From contig JALJCS010000004.1 in assembly GCA_023055355.1 (NCBI GenBank), positions 28,424,744 through 28,488,743 of the forward strand: a DNA stretch of 64,000 bases, read 5' to 3'. Below the pieces are notes generated by a model. It did not search any database, was not told the origin of the DNA, and saw only the letters and a program-made list of their open reading frames with translations. This document shows positions 12,501 through 24,950 of this stretch, one piece after another. Position 1 is the stretch's first letter, and the number at the start of each line of letters is the position of its first letter. The DNA comes from Agelaius tricolor. Taxonomy: Eukaryota > Chordata > Aves > Passeriformes > Icteridae. Both the position numbers and the translations under genes were made by a program.

Positions 12501-14400
12501 TAAAGAGATACCGAAAAGTGCCTTGATACATGAGTTCAAAATGTCTCTGGAATAACAACTACTTATAACTCTAGCAGCATGGAACTGAACCCTCTGATGA
12601 ATATATCTAAACAGCAGTGAGATGAAAGGATATGGAACTGCCTAGTAGTGGACCTGTTACTGAGCAATTTTTGATCAGTGAAGTCACCAGAGTATTTGTG
12701 TCTTAGTTTTCCCCTGCTATGTACTAACATCCCTGTGGTTTACATCATGTGAAACAGGAGTAGCCTCATGCCACTGCAACGCAATGTACAGGGAATGAAA
12801 ATTTCTACTACATTAGCTAAATAACAGCATTCTCATGAAGACTCAATAGCACCATCTCATCAGATGAGTGAGGGTTAAGTGTGAGTCAATTCCAGCCATC
12901 CTAAAGCAATTTTATTGGTAGCCTATCACATGGTTACTTACTCAGTGGTTTTTGTCTTACAATTTAGAACAACAACTTAGGTCAGAAAGTGTTGTATATA
13001 TAAGCTCAGAGGTAGTGCCTGAATCAATTCCACTATTGATTTTTATGGATTTAGGATCATGAGCTTTATTATTTTGAGAGTCAGTGAAATTCAGTATTAG
13101 CCCATGTGTCAAATGCTGATGGAAGAAGGCCCATTTTTTAAAAAATTTCCCTGCTCGTAAGAAACAAATCATAATTGCTTGCCTTTGTATCTGGAAATTA
13201 AAATCAGTCTCGTTGTGGTTCACAGAGAGAACTGATGTTTCTTTCCTTTTCCAAGGTTAGCCTAACATTAATTTAAACATCTCACTGTACTTTTATCTCC
13301 CATGCTTCTTCTTTTGTAGACATTATGCTATCTTTAATATATTGAAAATTAATAAATTCAAATGTCAGACCCCAGAAAATGAGTACATGTCATGTATTCA
13401 TTGAACACGTACAGCAGATTCAAAAATGTACAAACAGGATTTAATTTGTGAGGATCTGATTATTTATATCTTACATCACTTTCACTACCTGACATGGCAT
13501 TAGAGAATTAATAATGTCTTTTCTTAACAGTTACAGTGGTTACTAATGACCTATATAGGCTATATGCTACCACTTAAAGTGATAAGAACTGTCATGTATA
13601 ATCAGATACATAATTTCTCTCTAACATCAAATGGGAGGGAGAAAGAAATGATAGGAAAAAGAGAAAACTTGTGAGTTTATAGTTGCTACGTTGTGGTGAA
13701 GGGAAGCTAAACAACCAGAGATGAACCTGGGTAGTCATGTCCTTCTTCCAAATTATAGCCGCTCAGGGCCAAAGGCAGCATGTGCTTCTTACCCTCTACT
13801 TGTGTCTAGAAAGGCAGAAATCAGAAATTTGAATATGTAACCATTAGCACACCAGTTTTAGAAGTGTGTTTTGCAAGTGCATGAACTCACTGTGATACTG
13901 GTTAAATTATTCAGACTTCCAAAGAGGCTTGAAGACTACCAGGGGCTGTGATTATACTAAGAGTGCGGATGCTGCTAAGCTTTTTCCACTCCTATCAAAG
14001 CCTTCTTGCTTGAGTTTTCTGTGCAGAGCAGTACATAAAATATTATGCATTTTAAGTATGGTTAAAGACATGAGCATGTCTTGATTCTTTCCTTCAAGTA
14101 GCAGAAAAATGGGGAAAAGGCTTCTTCATTTCTGACTCTCTAGTAGTAAATTTCATAAGTAATTCAGCATCTCATTTCCAGGCTAAATGTCAATTTATGG
14201 TTGCAGCTGTTTTCTCTGAATAACCTGATTAAAATGGAGTAATTATTTTCATAATTTTTTCTCTACAGAAACCAGGTACTAGGGCAGGGATACTAAGAGT
14301 AAATCAGCAGAAACTTCCTGCCTTGTTGTCTTCCTTTTCCTCATCACCATCATTTGAAATAATCTTCCTTTTTCTATACCACTTGCCTCTAAAGCCTATT
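6561..14400. other. Long repeat-poor AT-rich stretch
   Basis: Nearly 8 kb with no CR1 tail, no LTR ends and no frame with recognisable protein features; the longest frames are about 90-105 codons and look random. A slightly GC-richer patch occurs at 7030-7330. The only structured item noted is the 21-bp-period duplication at 8663-8698. Such a stretch could hold non-coding elements or intron sequence, which cannot be seen without alignment. Confidence 0.5.
8663..8698 (+). repeat. Short duplication, period 21
   Basis: CCCATTTGCACATTT occurs at 8663-8677 and again at 8684-8698, separated by CTTTAG. Confidence 0.75.
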
Positions 14401-14402
14401 TC

Positions 14403-14417
14403 TTTTTTTTTTTTTTT
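14403..14417 (+). repeat. Poly-T run, 15 nt
   Basis: Uninterrupted T15 following TTTC; a mononucleotide run with no element recognised beside it. Confidence 0.8.
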
Positions 14418-15516
14418 AATTTGTCAGTGATCAGAGAATCTGACCAAAGCATAATAAAACATCCTGTCCCATCAGTAGCTGATAGGTAAATGAAATGTAT
14501 AGCCAGCACGTAACAATGAAATTGTGCTATAGGGAAAAGTGGTAAGTAGGGTTCTTAAGTAACAAAAAATATATACTAACGTATACTAAAAATCCTGGAT
14601 CCATGATAGAAAATCTATCATAAAATTTAAAATAATATTTTTTTTCTTTGATAAATTTCAATGCAGTAGAATATTGTCATTGGCTAAAGGTTTTCCAGTG
14701 TTAGATAAATACCACAGCTATGCAGAAGGTTTTTGTAAAAAGTTGGTTTTTGTTAAATGAATGTTGTGACAAAGATGAAACAACTTAAGTTTTTCAGCAA
14801 AAGACCTTTTACACTAAAAGAATTTCAAAATGCTATTCAAAATGCCATAAATGAAGGTACTATTTGTGTTCAAATGCAATAATCCAAAAATTGGCATATG
14901 GTTCTCTGTTCTTAATTCTTTGTCATTATTAAACTCTGCTTAGGTTTACCATATGAGATCCATGGCCTAGTAAATGCCCCACTTCATAAGGTGAAGAGAC
15001 ATTTTTGTGAGTTAATTCTAAAATCATGTAAGTGCATTGTAAAAAGACAAATTTTTGACTGGTTTGCTGTGGTTAATTAATTGAACATGAGATTAGGTCT
15101 GTATTGCTTATGAATTTATGTTTTTAATGTTTTCAGAGATATTATTGTAACTCTTATTTAGTTAACTTAGATTTTGCACTTTTTGGCACATTTACTATAA
15201 GCCATGTAAAAATAACTGTTCTACTTGTGAAGACATCATTTTTAATCCTAAAGTTTAGATTAGTTGTCTCCATGTGTTTTGAACAGAATTCTACACCATA
15301 GAGACAAGGTAGCCTATGTATGGTGCTATAATATTGGTTCTATAAGATTTATTGAAACAAAAGAGCAATTCTCTACTGTGAAGTGAAAAAGCATTTTGAT
15401 TATAAATCAATTTTTTTTTTCCTAAAAATATGCTTCCTTTAACAAATGACAACAGCAGGCTTGGGGAGTGAGGCTCTTTCTTGGGAACTGAAAGCTCTTT
15501 CTATGTGTTACACTGT

Positions 15517-15566
15517 GTAAAATTTCTTATCATGTAACAGCCTGTAAAATTTCTTATAATGTAACA
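15517..15566 (+). repeat. Short tandem duplication, period 27
   Basis: GTAAAATTTCTTATCATGTAACA (23 nt) at 15517-15539 recurs at 15544-15566 with one C/A change. Confidence 0.8.
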
Positions 15567-16618
15567 TCATATAATTAACTTAGAGTTTCTTGTGGAAAAA
15601 AATAAGCTTTGTTTTGTTTCCATGTTAGGATCTGAAAATATTAACTATTTTTCCAAAGTCACATAGCATTCATGATAAATCTATTCTTTAGAGCCTTGAA
15701 TTAAAAAATGAGACACTGAACACTGTAAGATTAATGTACAATATTTTTATACATCTACATGATTCACATGCATTAATTTTGCAGAGACTGTGTTGTATGT
15801 GTGCATTCATTTTAAATATTTAGATTCCAAAATTCTAATGGTGTTTTTAATATTTTATCTATAACAGGAGAACAATTAAGTGAATACTACTACTAATTCA
15901 AATAGTAAAAGATCCCACCACTTGGATATACTCTTCATTATATATGTCATCTGATTTTCAACCCATTGAGGAATGCTGCTGTGTTTCACCCAAAATTGTA
16001 TGTTCAAATGTCTATTTGATTATAATTGCAACTGAATGACTTAAATACTTGAACTCAGTCAAGTTTATTTTTACATCCAAAAATCAGTCTTGCAAGCAAC
16101 CAGCGCTTGAAAATATTAACATGTTAAATTAACTCAAGCATCATAAAGTTCCTCCCAAAGACGTTTGTCATTTAGAAATCTACCCAGCACATTTTATTAT
16201 CAGTAATTTATGTTTACCAGGGAAAACTGAAAGGATAGTTTTATTTCATAACATTTAACCTGATGAATTAAAATGGCATTTTCATATTCTCTGTATAGTA
16301 ACATGGGTTTATATGGGTCCAGCAAAGACTGACTATATTTTGGTCCATAAAAAATGGTAAGGAGCAAATAGCAATTTTAAAGAACTTGCTAAAATAACCT
16401 GTACCATAGTAAATTGCATAATATTTTTGTGAGAATTCTCAATATGTAGAGAAGAAGTAATCTTTCAAGAATCTCTCAATTTTTACTTTAATACAATGTT
16501 ATTGGGAAATATAATACAGCAGGATTGCAGAATCTTGCATTTCACTCTTAGTTTAATTGAGACATAAAACATAAATAAAAATTAATCTGTCAGAATTTTT
16601 CTTTGAGGAGAAACAGGT

Positions 16619-16672
16619 AAATTTTTTTATTTTTTTATTTTTTATGGAGATGGTTTTATTTTTTTAACTCTG
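16619..16672 (+). repeat. T-rich low-complexity tract
   Basis: Repeated ATTTTTTT units interrupted by ATGGAGATGG. Simple sequence only. Confidence 0.7.
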
Positions 16673-18959
16673 CTTGGTAGTCACTCACTATTTGGGGATC
16701 ATGTCACATGGTGAGAAAGGAGACCCAAGTGAAATTGTCCGAGACTATTTGCCTTTGGTCATCTTTGGCACCCAACTTCCCAGTCAGCCCTCTTTTTGGT
16801 GCTAATTGTCATTTAAACAAAAAGTCTACTAGTTGTCTCAAGGTAGACAACAAATCATGGTAGGATACTCTAAATGTAGCATTAAATTTAATTTTTCTTC
16901 CTTTCTTTTTGAAATATTTGGTAAAAGCCAGAGAAATTTTGAGAAAACACTGAGGCATTGAAATGACAAGGGGCAATAAATGTCTCTGGACACAGAAGAT
17001 GTGACTGAAATATTAAACTTGACTCCTACCTCTGGTAAGTTATGATGGATACACTAGGGATGAACATTTAAAGGGCTGGTGAAAGAACATACTTTATTTA
17101 ACTGAATGCAGGGACTGTGGGACCGAGGGAATATTAAATTAAGTGCTTGGAAGCTGATGTGTACAGAGAAGCAATAGTGTAAGGTAGTCCTCTTACCAGT
17201 GGACAAAGGCCAGCAACAAAACAAAAGTCTTCTAACTCTCTGGACTAGGGAAGAGAATCAAATGCACTGTAAACCATTAGAAGGTATGAGAGAATATAAA
17301 AGAATGGGAGTCTAGCAGAAAAGGAAGAAATAAGTGCAACCAAAACCCAAGGGCTAAAGTAGAAATGAAGGGGAAGGTAGAAATCATACCAATGGAAGGA
17401 AGAGCAAAGAGATGCAAAAATTTAAAAAGTTATGTATGTCAAAAGCAAACCTTATGTGATCAGAGAAGTAGATCTAATAACAGAAGCACATGCTGTTTGC
17501 TAGTGAGTACAATAGACAATACGAGCAGACATCAGAAAAGTTCTCCAATGATTTATTGTCCTAATAACATCACAAATAACACCATCATACTCACATTTGA
17601 ATGCATGTACCTTGAATACCTCAGAATGAAGAAATAACTCAGTGTTAAGGCGAACTTCAAAAAAATTCAAGGAGTATTATTCAGGATTTGTGCAAAAAAT
17701 GAACACCAGCATGTCATTATACACCTCTATGTTTGTCCAAATCTTGCATGTCACATGCCAGTCTAATCCTCCTTGTCCTAGAAATGGTGTAGTAGAACTG
17801 AAAAAGTTGTTTTCAGACAAAATGACAAAGTAAGATAGAATTTTTGTTTTTTGATTCTGGGAAAAAAGTAATTACACAGTTTTGGTATAACAATAGTGTA
17901 TCAAATTTTTAGGTGCATTGAGGAGATGATGCAGGAAAGACAGTTCTTATTGATGAGATTAGCATTTCACTGAGGACAGACAAATGACTAAAATATATGT
18001 GTATATGTATGTGGGGAGTATAAGCAACGAACAAGTAAAAAGAAAACAATCAGGGGAACTATTGAGTAACTGGAATCAAACAAAAATAGCATAAGATGTA
18101 GAGCAGAAGATATGGCACAGATTGATGTGAAAACAGTGGATGACTGAACAAGAGGACTGTATTTTTGTTTTTCTTTCTTTTTTATTTTAACCCTTGACTA
18201 ATGGAAGATTTTGCTTTAAGCTTCTTGGGATCAAAAATATTACAAAAAGTAGTGCTAGTGTTATTTGCTATTTAAACAATTGGAGCATATTTTATCCCTC
18301 ATAACTGTAAATCACTATTGTAAATCTCTTAGGTGCATTCATTAAGACCTTATGCCTGACAATTACTTGTATTAATCTGTGTATGAGCACAAGTGCTCAT
18401 TTTGGTTAGTGCAGTTTGGTACTGTCACCTGGAAGATTATCTGAATAATGCATCCTCGGAAAAAAAAGTCCCTAACAGTCCTGTAATTACTATCTTCTAT
18501 TCTTTCAGGGCCTTTCAAGTCTGCTGAAAACACTGGTTTTTAGGTGGAGTTGCAGTTTTCAAGGTCTGTTTTGGTCCTTTTGCTACAAGGACAATCTTCA
18601 AAAACTGATTACGGGGTTTTTATGTCCTTGTGTGTCCTTTTCTTGTATGTCAGTATTGCGAACGTACATACCTGCAAATATTCATATTGAATCTTAAATC
18701 AGAGCATTCCACCGATGAAATCTTGGATAAAAAGAAATTTTTATATAAGAGGTGTAGACTTCTGAATATCTTTGCAGAAGAAGGTGTTTCTCTAAGATGT
18801 GCTTTCAAGTGGCAAAAAACAATTGTCATAGTATGTGTTAAATATACTGAAATGTACAAATCTGGTAAAATGATCCATTATAATGGGAAGAAGAATTTCT
18901 TGAGCATTCCTGAAGGATGACTCTTCGTGGAAGATATACATTATCTGACAGTCCTTGTG

Positions 18960-19079
18960 TCATTTCTGATTGCAGGAGCCAATAATAAATTTCACCAACC
19001 TGTCCGGGATATTTTTGTTGTTACGGTAGTCATATGCTTGGAGTACGGCAGTCTGCTTGTAGATGTACTCACATTTCAT
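18960..19079 (-). other. Unassigned 39-codon coding-like patch
   Basis: Read from 19079 down to 18960 on the minus strand, ATG leads an open frame of 39 codons containing CEYIYKQTAVLQAYDY and RNNKNIPDRLVKFIIGSC, then TGA. Its third codon positions are richer in G/C than the surrounding AT-rich DNA, and CpGs (GCCGTA, TACCGT, CCCGGA) cluster here although CpG is scarce around it. The frame is closed upstream by TGA five codons before the ATG. I do not recognise the peptide. It may be a piece of a processed pseudogene, a small exon, or chance; no convincing splice donor follows it. The opposite strand has an acceptor-like TTTCTGATTGCAG ending at 18975. Confidence 0.25.
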
Positions 19080-21196
19080 CTTGAATACTCAGTACTTTGA
19101 AAATGTTCAAAGGATTATATAGGTGGTTTACTTTGGTTTGAGCCAGTGGCCATGCAGATGAAAAGGACATTAGAATACAGAAGGAAGATCTGACAACATC
19201 TTTTACAAATGTTTAGGCATTTAGTGAGAGAGTGTCAAAAGCATCAACTAATTAGCAGGACTAACAGGTCTGTTATAAGTCCTCTTTATCTTTGCTTAAA
19301 GAAAAGGTGCATGATGCAGCTTGGCAGAGCTCTCTGAAAGCTTAAAAATACTGTACAAAAGGCTTACATACCATTTGATAATTAAAAGACTAGCACTGAC
19401 ATATGGACTAGAAATAAAAGAAGGGCTTATGGAGAGTTAATTAGTGAGAGGGTGGTCAATTCATTTAAAGCAACTCTCTGGGGTTTTAAATTTTTTCCTC
19501 TTTTGGTGTTTCTTCTTTCTTCAGAGAAGGAAAAAAAATCTGCACTTTTGTAATGTATTACACTTGTCAGGTGATTTAGCAGCAGCTATAATCAAGAATT
19601 ATAATAATTTTTGGTTATCATAAGACTCTGAATGAAACTCAACTGTAACATTCTAATTACCTTTACTACAACACACAATTGTGACACATAATTTTAATCT
19701 TTAATTCTGTCTTTGACTTCTATAGTTTGTGGGGTTTTTGGAAAAGGTCAAGCCTATGAACATTTGAGTAGTCAATTTCTTGTATTTGGAAGAATAGGCA
19801 TATATGTGCACATGAATTTGGAAGATATTGAGGATGATCAGTGATCACGATCATGAGCAGGGTAGGTACAGCAACTGGAATATGCTTTTTGGATTCCTCA
19901 TTAACCTTCTTGGAAGAACTTTAAAAATCAAGAAACTAGGAAAAATTATTTGATTCTGAAATTTGAAGGAAGTGCTGCAATTCTCTTAATTTTCCTTTCT
20001 TATTCTTTAAGGTAGCTTTAATATCCTTTCACAGGATTTTTTTTTATTTTAATATTAGTACTCTTGTGCACTCAAAAGCACAGTGAAAACTTGGCCTTGA
20101 TTTTAGGACTTAAGGTCATCTTCCATTTATTGACTCACCCTGAGATGGTGTAGAGCCTGATCTTCTGTAGAACCCGAATGCATGGTGTTTGCTCCATGGG
20201 TTTCTAGAGACATTATTATGGCATGATATAACTTACAGGGTCTGAAAAATGCAGAGCATCTGTTCCCCTCAGGACTGGGTTGTCACAAGCAGTATGGAAC
20301 TACTTTTTTCTTCAGAGGCTTAGCTACATGTAGAGAGTTAACGTTTCTCACTTCATTTATGTGGGCTTCTGGGTTTTACAGTGCCATATGTGAAATTACT
20401 GTTAAAGATTTCATTGAAGAATTGATACAGTGATGGCAGTCACAGTCCATATTACAATCATCCCATCATTCTGTGTACTGTGAAAAAAATCTAAGGCCTA
20501 TCCATAGTACTTGAAATTAAAACATAATGTTGGTCTTATTTAATGTAATATTTTTCACTGTTTTTGAAGAGCCTAAGATAAATGAGTACTATTTCTTTCT
20601 CCATACACATTAGGCAAAACCATCTGGTAAGTACTATGTATATAAAGGCCAAAAAGAATCTTTTGCAACAGTGCATGCATACATATATGTGTAATGTCTT
20701 TTAAATGAAACAAGAACAAAATTACTTCAGCTAGTCTCCTATCTTATCTGTATATGACCTGAAATGGCTGCTGACCTATGCAAATAGATCTTACGAAATG
20801 CCACAGTATTTACATAACTCTATGGAATTCACTTGTTAGAAAATACATTCTTCTTTCTCAGTATGCATTTTAAATTATGTCAATTTATAGGATTTCTGCA
20901 AAAGTTGATGCAAAAGAGAGGAAGAGGATACAGATATTTCTGTAAATTTTCTGCACCTTTCCATTACTACATAAAAAACTTCTTCCAGTGATATGAAAGT
21001 AATTAAATCTTCCCTTACCAGGAAGCCCAGATTCTTCTTAAACCTTTACGCAGATTGATAGAAAGTCTACCAGGCTAGAATAACAGAAAAAACAAATACT
21101 CATTGACATTAATGTTGAATCACAAGGCAGAAGAATATACCCAGAACCTTGGTTAGATTTTGTGCTACTCTTTCCTGCAACAGAAATAAACATCAA

Positions 21197-21495
21197 CATC
21201 CTCATGAGGGGAAGCAGAGGGTAAAGTACCAAACTTGCCACTCTCATTACTCAAGGAAAAAGGATGAAGTTGGGTCAGGGCAGCTACAGTGGATACCAGG
21301 CAAAGGTTCTTCACCCAGAGGGTGGTTTGGCACTGAACAGCTGCCTGAGAAAGTGGTCCCAGCACCAAACCTGACCAAGTTCAAGTTCAAGAAGTGTTTG
21401 GACAATCTTCTGGGCAGATTGCGTGACTCTTAGGGAGCCAATGATCCTCATTAGTCCCTTCCAACACAGCATATTCTGTGATCCCATGATGTATT
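21197..21495 (+). mobile_element. CR1 LINE 3' end, 5'-truncated
   Basis: Plus-strand CR1 3' UTR: CCTCATGAGGGGAAGCAGAG, AAAGGTTCTTCACCCAGAGG, GTTTGGACAATCTTCTGGGC, then CCCTTCCAACACAGCATATT and the tail TCTGTGATCCCATGATG near 21493. The wording (TTCTTCACCCAGAGGGTGGT) differs from the other CR1 copies here, so it belongs to a different CR1 subfamily. It is only about 300 bp and has no coding capacity. Confidence 0.85.
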
Positions 21496-22084
21496 CCTTC
21501 TTTGATTTCTAAATCTTCTTTCTAGCCATAATATCCTTTGTTGTTGACTAATTAATGTGAACATTTTTTCTGTAATGTTACAAATTGGGAAGATTCCTTA
21601 TAAAATTGAAACCATTTGTTGAAAACTAGATTTAGTACATTTTGATCTGCTTTTGACATTTTTTGTTACTAAACGGCCTAAAAGCATGAGTCTTATTGCT
21701 TGGAACTCCTTACACATCACTACTGTATTTTCAGTCTTAACAATATGTTTTTGAGGGGAAGAGGTCAGATTAAACTGCTAACAACTCGAAGTTTGTGGTA
21801 CTTCTCATTCACTGAGTATCTGTACAGCCTTACTAGCCTTTCTGCTGGTAATCCATTCTGATCTTCAAAAATAACATACAGTTTTTACTCTTAACTTACA
21901 TGAATAATTTTAAAAATTCTGGGCGTGATGTAATTCTTATTTATTAACCAGTTTGTGGACTTTTACTTTATTAAGTTAAGGGGCTTATAATTTAAGGGAG
22001 AAAAAAGCCTATTGAAGTATTTTAAGCTTTATAAAACTGATTTGAACTATTTGGAAACAAATACTGCTCTTATATAACAAAACT
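21496..22084. other. AT-rich spacer between CR1 and LTR
   Basis: No frame, repeat end or tandem structure recognised. It ends with AAAACT, the left half of the probable target duplication of the next LTR. Confidence 0.55.
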
Positions 22085-22797
22085 TGTTGGTGCAAAATTT
22101 GATAAAGTTGTTTGTAGTCTCATCCTGCAGCCACAGGAGCTGACGTGTGCCGGCTAGCCGGTCCTGGAGTGGCCTGAGGAGACCACGAATTCCGCCACTC
22201 CCAGGTTCTTCGCAAGAACCCCGGGTAGCGGTGCCGTCTGCGGCGTGGGTGGCGCAGGCGAGAGCGGGACTACGAAGTTCTGAGGCGAAGGAAGGAGAGA
22301 GCGGACACTCGTACGGGTGCCGCGGCGCTTCATGGCCCCAGGCGGCACCAGTGACGGTGCCAGGGAAGGACCGTTCGGGGAGGCACCGATAAAGGGGATG
22401 GGCGTGACAGGAGGAGGCACGAGGGAACCAATGAACGAAGCCCGGGGAGGAGCGAGGGACACAACTGAGCCAATAAGGATTGCACAGGGGAGGGAAAAGG
22501 CTCAGGAGGCAAATCATATCTTAAGTAAGGGATAACTGACATAGAAGGTTCTCGAAACAAAGGGGGCATGGTTTACAATGATGGACAGGGAACCTGGGCA
22601 GCACCAGGAGGGAGGAGATAAACTTATAAGGACATAAAGGGAAGGACTAGGGGATCGGTTACCTTGACAGACGGGCCACTGGCGGGAAAACAAAGGACAA
22701 ACAACTCAGGGACAAACCATTGTGAGGGAGGAACACGGGGGAAACCAAGGGTCAAACCATAATGTCAATTTATAAAAAAATAACCAACTTTACAACA
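22085..22797. mobile_element. Solo LTR, CpG-rich, probable class II (ERVK-like)
   Basis: 713 bp bounded by TG and CA: TGTTGGTGCAAAATTTGATA at the left and CCAACTTTACAACA at the right. The flanks AAAACT (22079-22084) and AAACCT (22798-22803) match at 5 of 6 positions, consistent with the 6-bp duplication of class II retroviruses. No gag, pol or env sequence lies next to it. Orientation is unsettled. The plus strand has CCAAT motifs (GAACCAATGAACG, GAGCCAATAAGG) ahead of a TATA-like CTTATAAGG near 22625, which favours plus, but no clear AATAAA is present. A 156-codon minus-strand frame inside is a by-product of GC content. Confidence 0.8.
22140..22460. promoter_or_regulatory. CpG-dense core of the LTR
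   Basis: CpG dinucleotides are packed here (for example CTCGTACGGGTGCCGCGGCG at 22308 onward), in contrast with the CpG-poor surroundings. Two CCAAT motifs lie at its right edge. This is what an LTR promoter/enhancer region looks like before methylation-driven CpG decay, so it suggests a fairly young insertion. Promoter activity is inferred, not shown. Confidence 0.55.
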
Positions 22798-24107
22798 AAA
22801 CCTGTATAAAACACATAATGCTACAGTTGTTGTTCTATTCAGACTTGCCAATTAAATTTGATGGTATAAAATATTTTTTCCATCAGCTGCTTCATTAGAA
22901 ATGTCAGACCTCTGTCCACTATGTTGTATCTGGAGGAGAAAAAAAGTCAATATTCTATACTGTGATCTCCAAACATCCAGCACTATTTGTGTGTACTTAC
23001 TGATAATAGTAATACTTTAAAATGCCATGGGATGGGAAAATGCAATGGGATGGGAGGAAGACTGGGATTCTTCCATAGCGGAAGGCTATAGAAACACTCC
23101 ATAACCATCTATTCTTAAGAAAGGTCTTGCACAGGTCTGAGACTTAGGAAGCAAAATACTTTCAACATAACGTAGGAAGTTCATGTCATGAAATGGAAGT
23201 TTTCTCCTAACTACTGAAATGAAAGGAATTACTTCAGTTGGCTTCAGCTATTGCCATCTGCAGAGAAACTAAAAATTATTGGTGTCTAGAAAGCTGTAAT
23301 TATGTTTTGAGAAATATTTTTAAACTTTGAAGGGTGCTCTATTTGGCAAATTTATGGAAACATTTTATTTAATCCCTGAGGCCTGTGACATTAAAAGTAA
23401 TCCATCACTTTTCATGCTAGTTTCATTTACATTAAAGAATTGGAGTAAAAATTGATAAAAGAATTTCAATTAGGCCAGTCACTAATTTTTGTTGGAAACA
23501 TATTTTTTAAAAGACCAAACAATTCTACTAGTAATATCAATTTCTTTTATTCCCAGTATGCTGAATCACACAATTCTTTTTACTACAATTCTTTAGAAGA
23601 TGCAAAAATTGCCTTATGTAATGAAACAAAAAAATTAGAACACATTCATATACTCAGGCGGCAAAATATATAGGGAAAATTTAATGTGCAAAAAAAGTCG
23701 CATTGATGCAATAAAAGTAATTCTACTCAAATTCACTGTTTGCGTTTCCCCATTGTTTTATATACTTTCACAGACACTAAAAAAAAAATTTAAAAAAAAA
23801 AGACTGTTTTAGAAAACTACTGAATGCCTTCTATTAAATTTTTAACATTTTGGGTTGTAACAGTGTCTCTGTTTCTTATAACTTCTCCATATAATCAAGA
23901 CTCAATTGTGGAAAAAAATGTAGGGAAAAGAACTTCCATGTACAAAAAAAGGAAAAAATCAATCAAATAATGAAAATGTTCAAAAGAAAAAAAAAATCAT
24001 CTGGTCATTCTAAATTTTTTTTTATGTTCAAAAATACCATTTTTTTCTGTTTCATTTCTTATTTTACAGTAGAGTAATAATTAGGGCATTATATGACCTT
24101 TTGCATA
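22798..24107. other. AT-rich spacer
   Basis: No gene recognised. It contains a near-repeat ATGGGATGGGAAAATGCA followed by ATGGGATGGGAGG at 23030-23060 and several A runs around 23780-24000. It ends with GCATA, the left copy of the next LTR's target duplication. Confidence 0.5.
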
Positions 24108-24746
24108 TGTCCTGGTTTAGGGCAAATTTGGAGGAGAATTTCCAAAGGAGGGCCCCTCCAGAAAGCAAACCCACACAGCCCCTCCCCCCAACCGGTTCGG
24201 GAAGGATTCCTCGGAGAGGAGTGGAAAGAACCTGTTTATTTAACAGGCACAGCACCCCCAGCACACAGAATGAACAGTACCGGATGGCAACACTCTGAAA
24301 AAGGTGACAAATTCAGAAAGTCTCTCTGGGGGGTGGTCACTCTGTTCTCAGTCCCTCCGGCGCTGGGGCAGCTGCTGCAGGCCACAAGGTTCAGGATCTT
24401 GGTGTTTCTCAGGTCCCAGTCCGGAGTGGGTTCGAAATGGTCGGAAAAAGGAAAGGAGAAACAGTCCAGGAAGAAATTTGGACAGTTTAGCTAAACTAGC
24501 TAATGAGCAAAAGCAAAAGCAAGCAGAAGCAAAGCAAGCAAGAGCGAGAGAGAGCAAAGCAAAAAGCAAAAGCAGAAAAAGCAAAAGCAGAAAAAGCAAA
24601 AGCTGCAGTCTCTGTGTCCCGCCAGGCTGATAAGAAAACCAAAACTGTCCCTCTTCAGAGCCAGTCTTAAAGGTACAGAACATAATATCCAACATTAACA
24701 GAACACATGAATGGGGATACAAACATCATAATGTCACCCTAGGACA
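24108..24746 (-). mobile_element. Solo LTR with perfect 5-bp target duplication (ERVL-like)
   Basis: 639 bp with matching inverted ends TGTCCT and AGGACA. The target site GCATA is present exactly at 24103-24107 and 24747-24751. A 5-bp duplication is typical of ERVL-class (class III) elements. TTTATT at 24235-24240 is a reverse-complement AATAAA close to the plus-strand left end, so retroviral sense is minus. The text (TGTCCTGGTTTAGGGC; GGAAGGATTCCTCGGAGAGG) matches a songbird LTR I recognise, but I cannot give its catalogue name with certainty. It includes an AAAAGC-type minisatellite at 24506-24604. No internal viral genes. Confidence 0.92.
24506..24604 (+). repeat. AAAAGC/AGAGC minisatellite inside the LTR
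   Basis: About 100 nt of AGCAA, AGCAAA and AGCAGAAA units, almost free of pyrimidines except C. In the minus (sense) direction this is a TGCTTT-rich tract. Its length probably varies between copies and individuals. Confidence 0.8.
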
Positions 24747-24897
24747 GCATAAAAGTGGGAGAAAGGATCAAACTATATGAAAGTTCATTTGAGGCTTAAA
24801 GGGAGTAAGTCTCCTGTAAAACCAAACCAAAAAAACTAAAATAATCAAAGCTTCTATGAATTCTTGCAAACCATTACTAACAAGTTCTCTAGTAATA

Positions 24898-24950
24898 GAA
24901 GATCCCAATAAGTATAAGAAGATATAGAAGATCTCAATAAGTATAAGAAG
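24898..24950 (+). repeat. Short tandem duplication, period 29
   Basis: GAAGATCCCAATAAGTATAA plus GAAG at 24898-24921 recurs at 24927-24950 with a single C/T change. Confidence 0.8.

Larger units (their letters stand above)
14418..21196. other. Repeat-poor AT-rich stretch
   Basis: No gene recognised. Contents noted: a 27-bp-period duplication at 15517-15566, an ATTTTTT-rich tract at about 16619-16672, two unremarkable plus-strand frames at 17365-17833, a 96-codon plus-strand frame at 18630-18920 without known features, and a minus-strand coding-like patch at 18960-19079 (listed separately). The rest is featureless. Confidence 0.5.

Noticed and set aside
22047..22517. 156-codon minus-strand frame in CpG-rich DNA, at first suggestive of a first exon with a CpG island
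   Set aside because: The CpG-rich block has TG..CA ends and near-matching 6-bp flanks, so it is an LTR.
24348..24722. 124-codon frame with a Leu-rich stretch resembling a membrane segment
   Set aside because: The Leu/Phe run is the translation of the AAAAGC minisatellite in the LTR.
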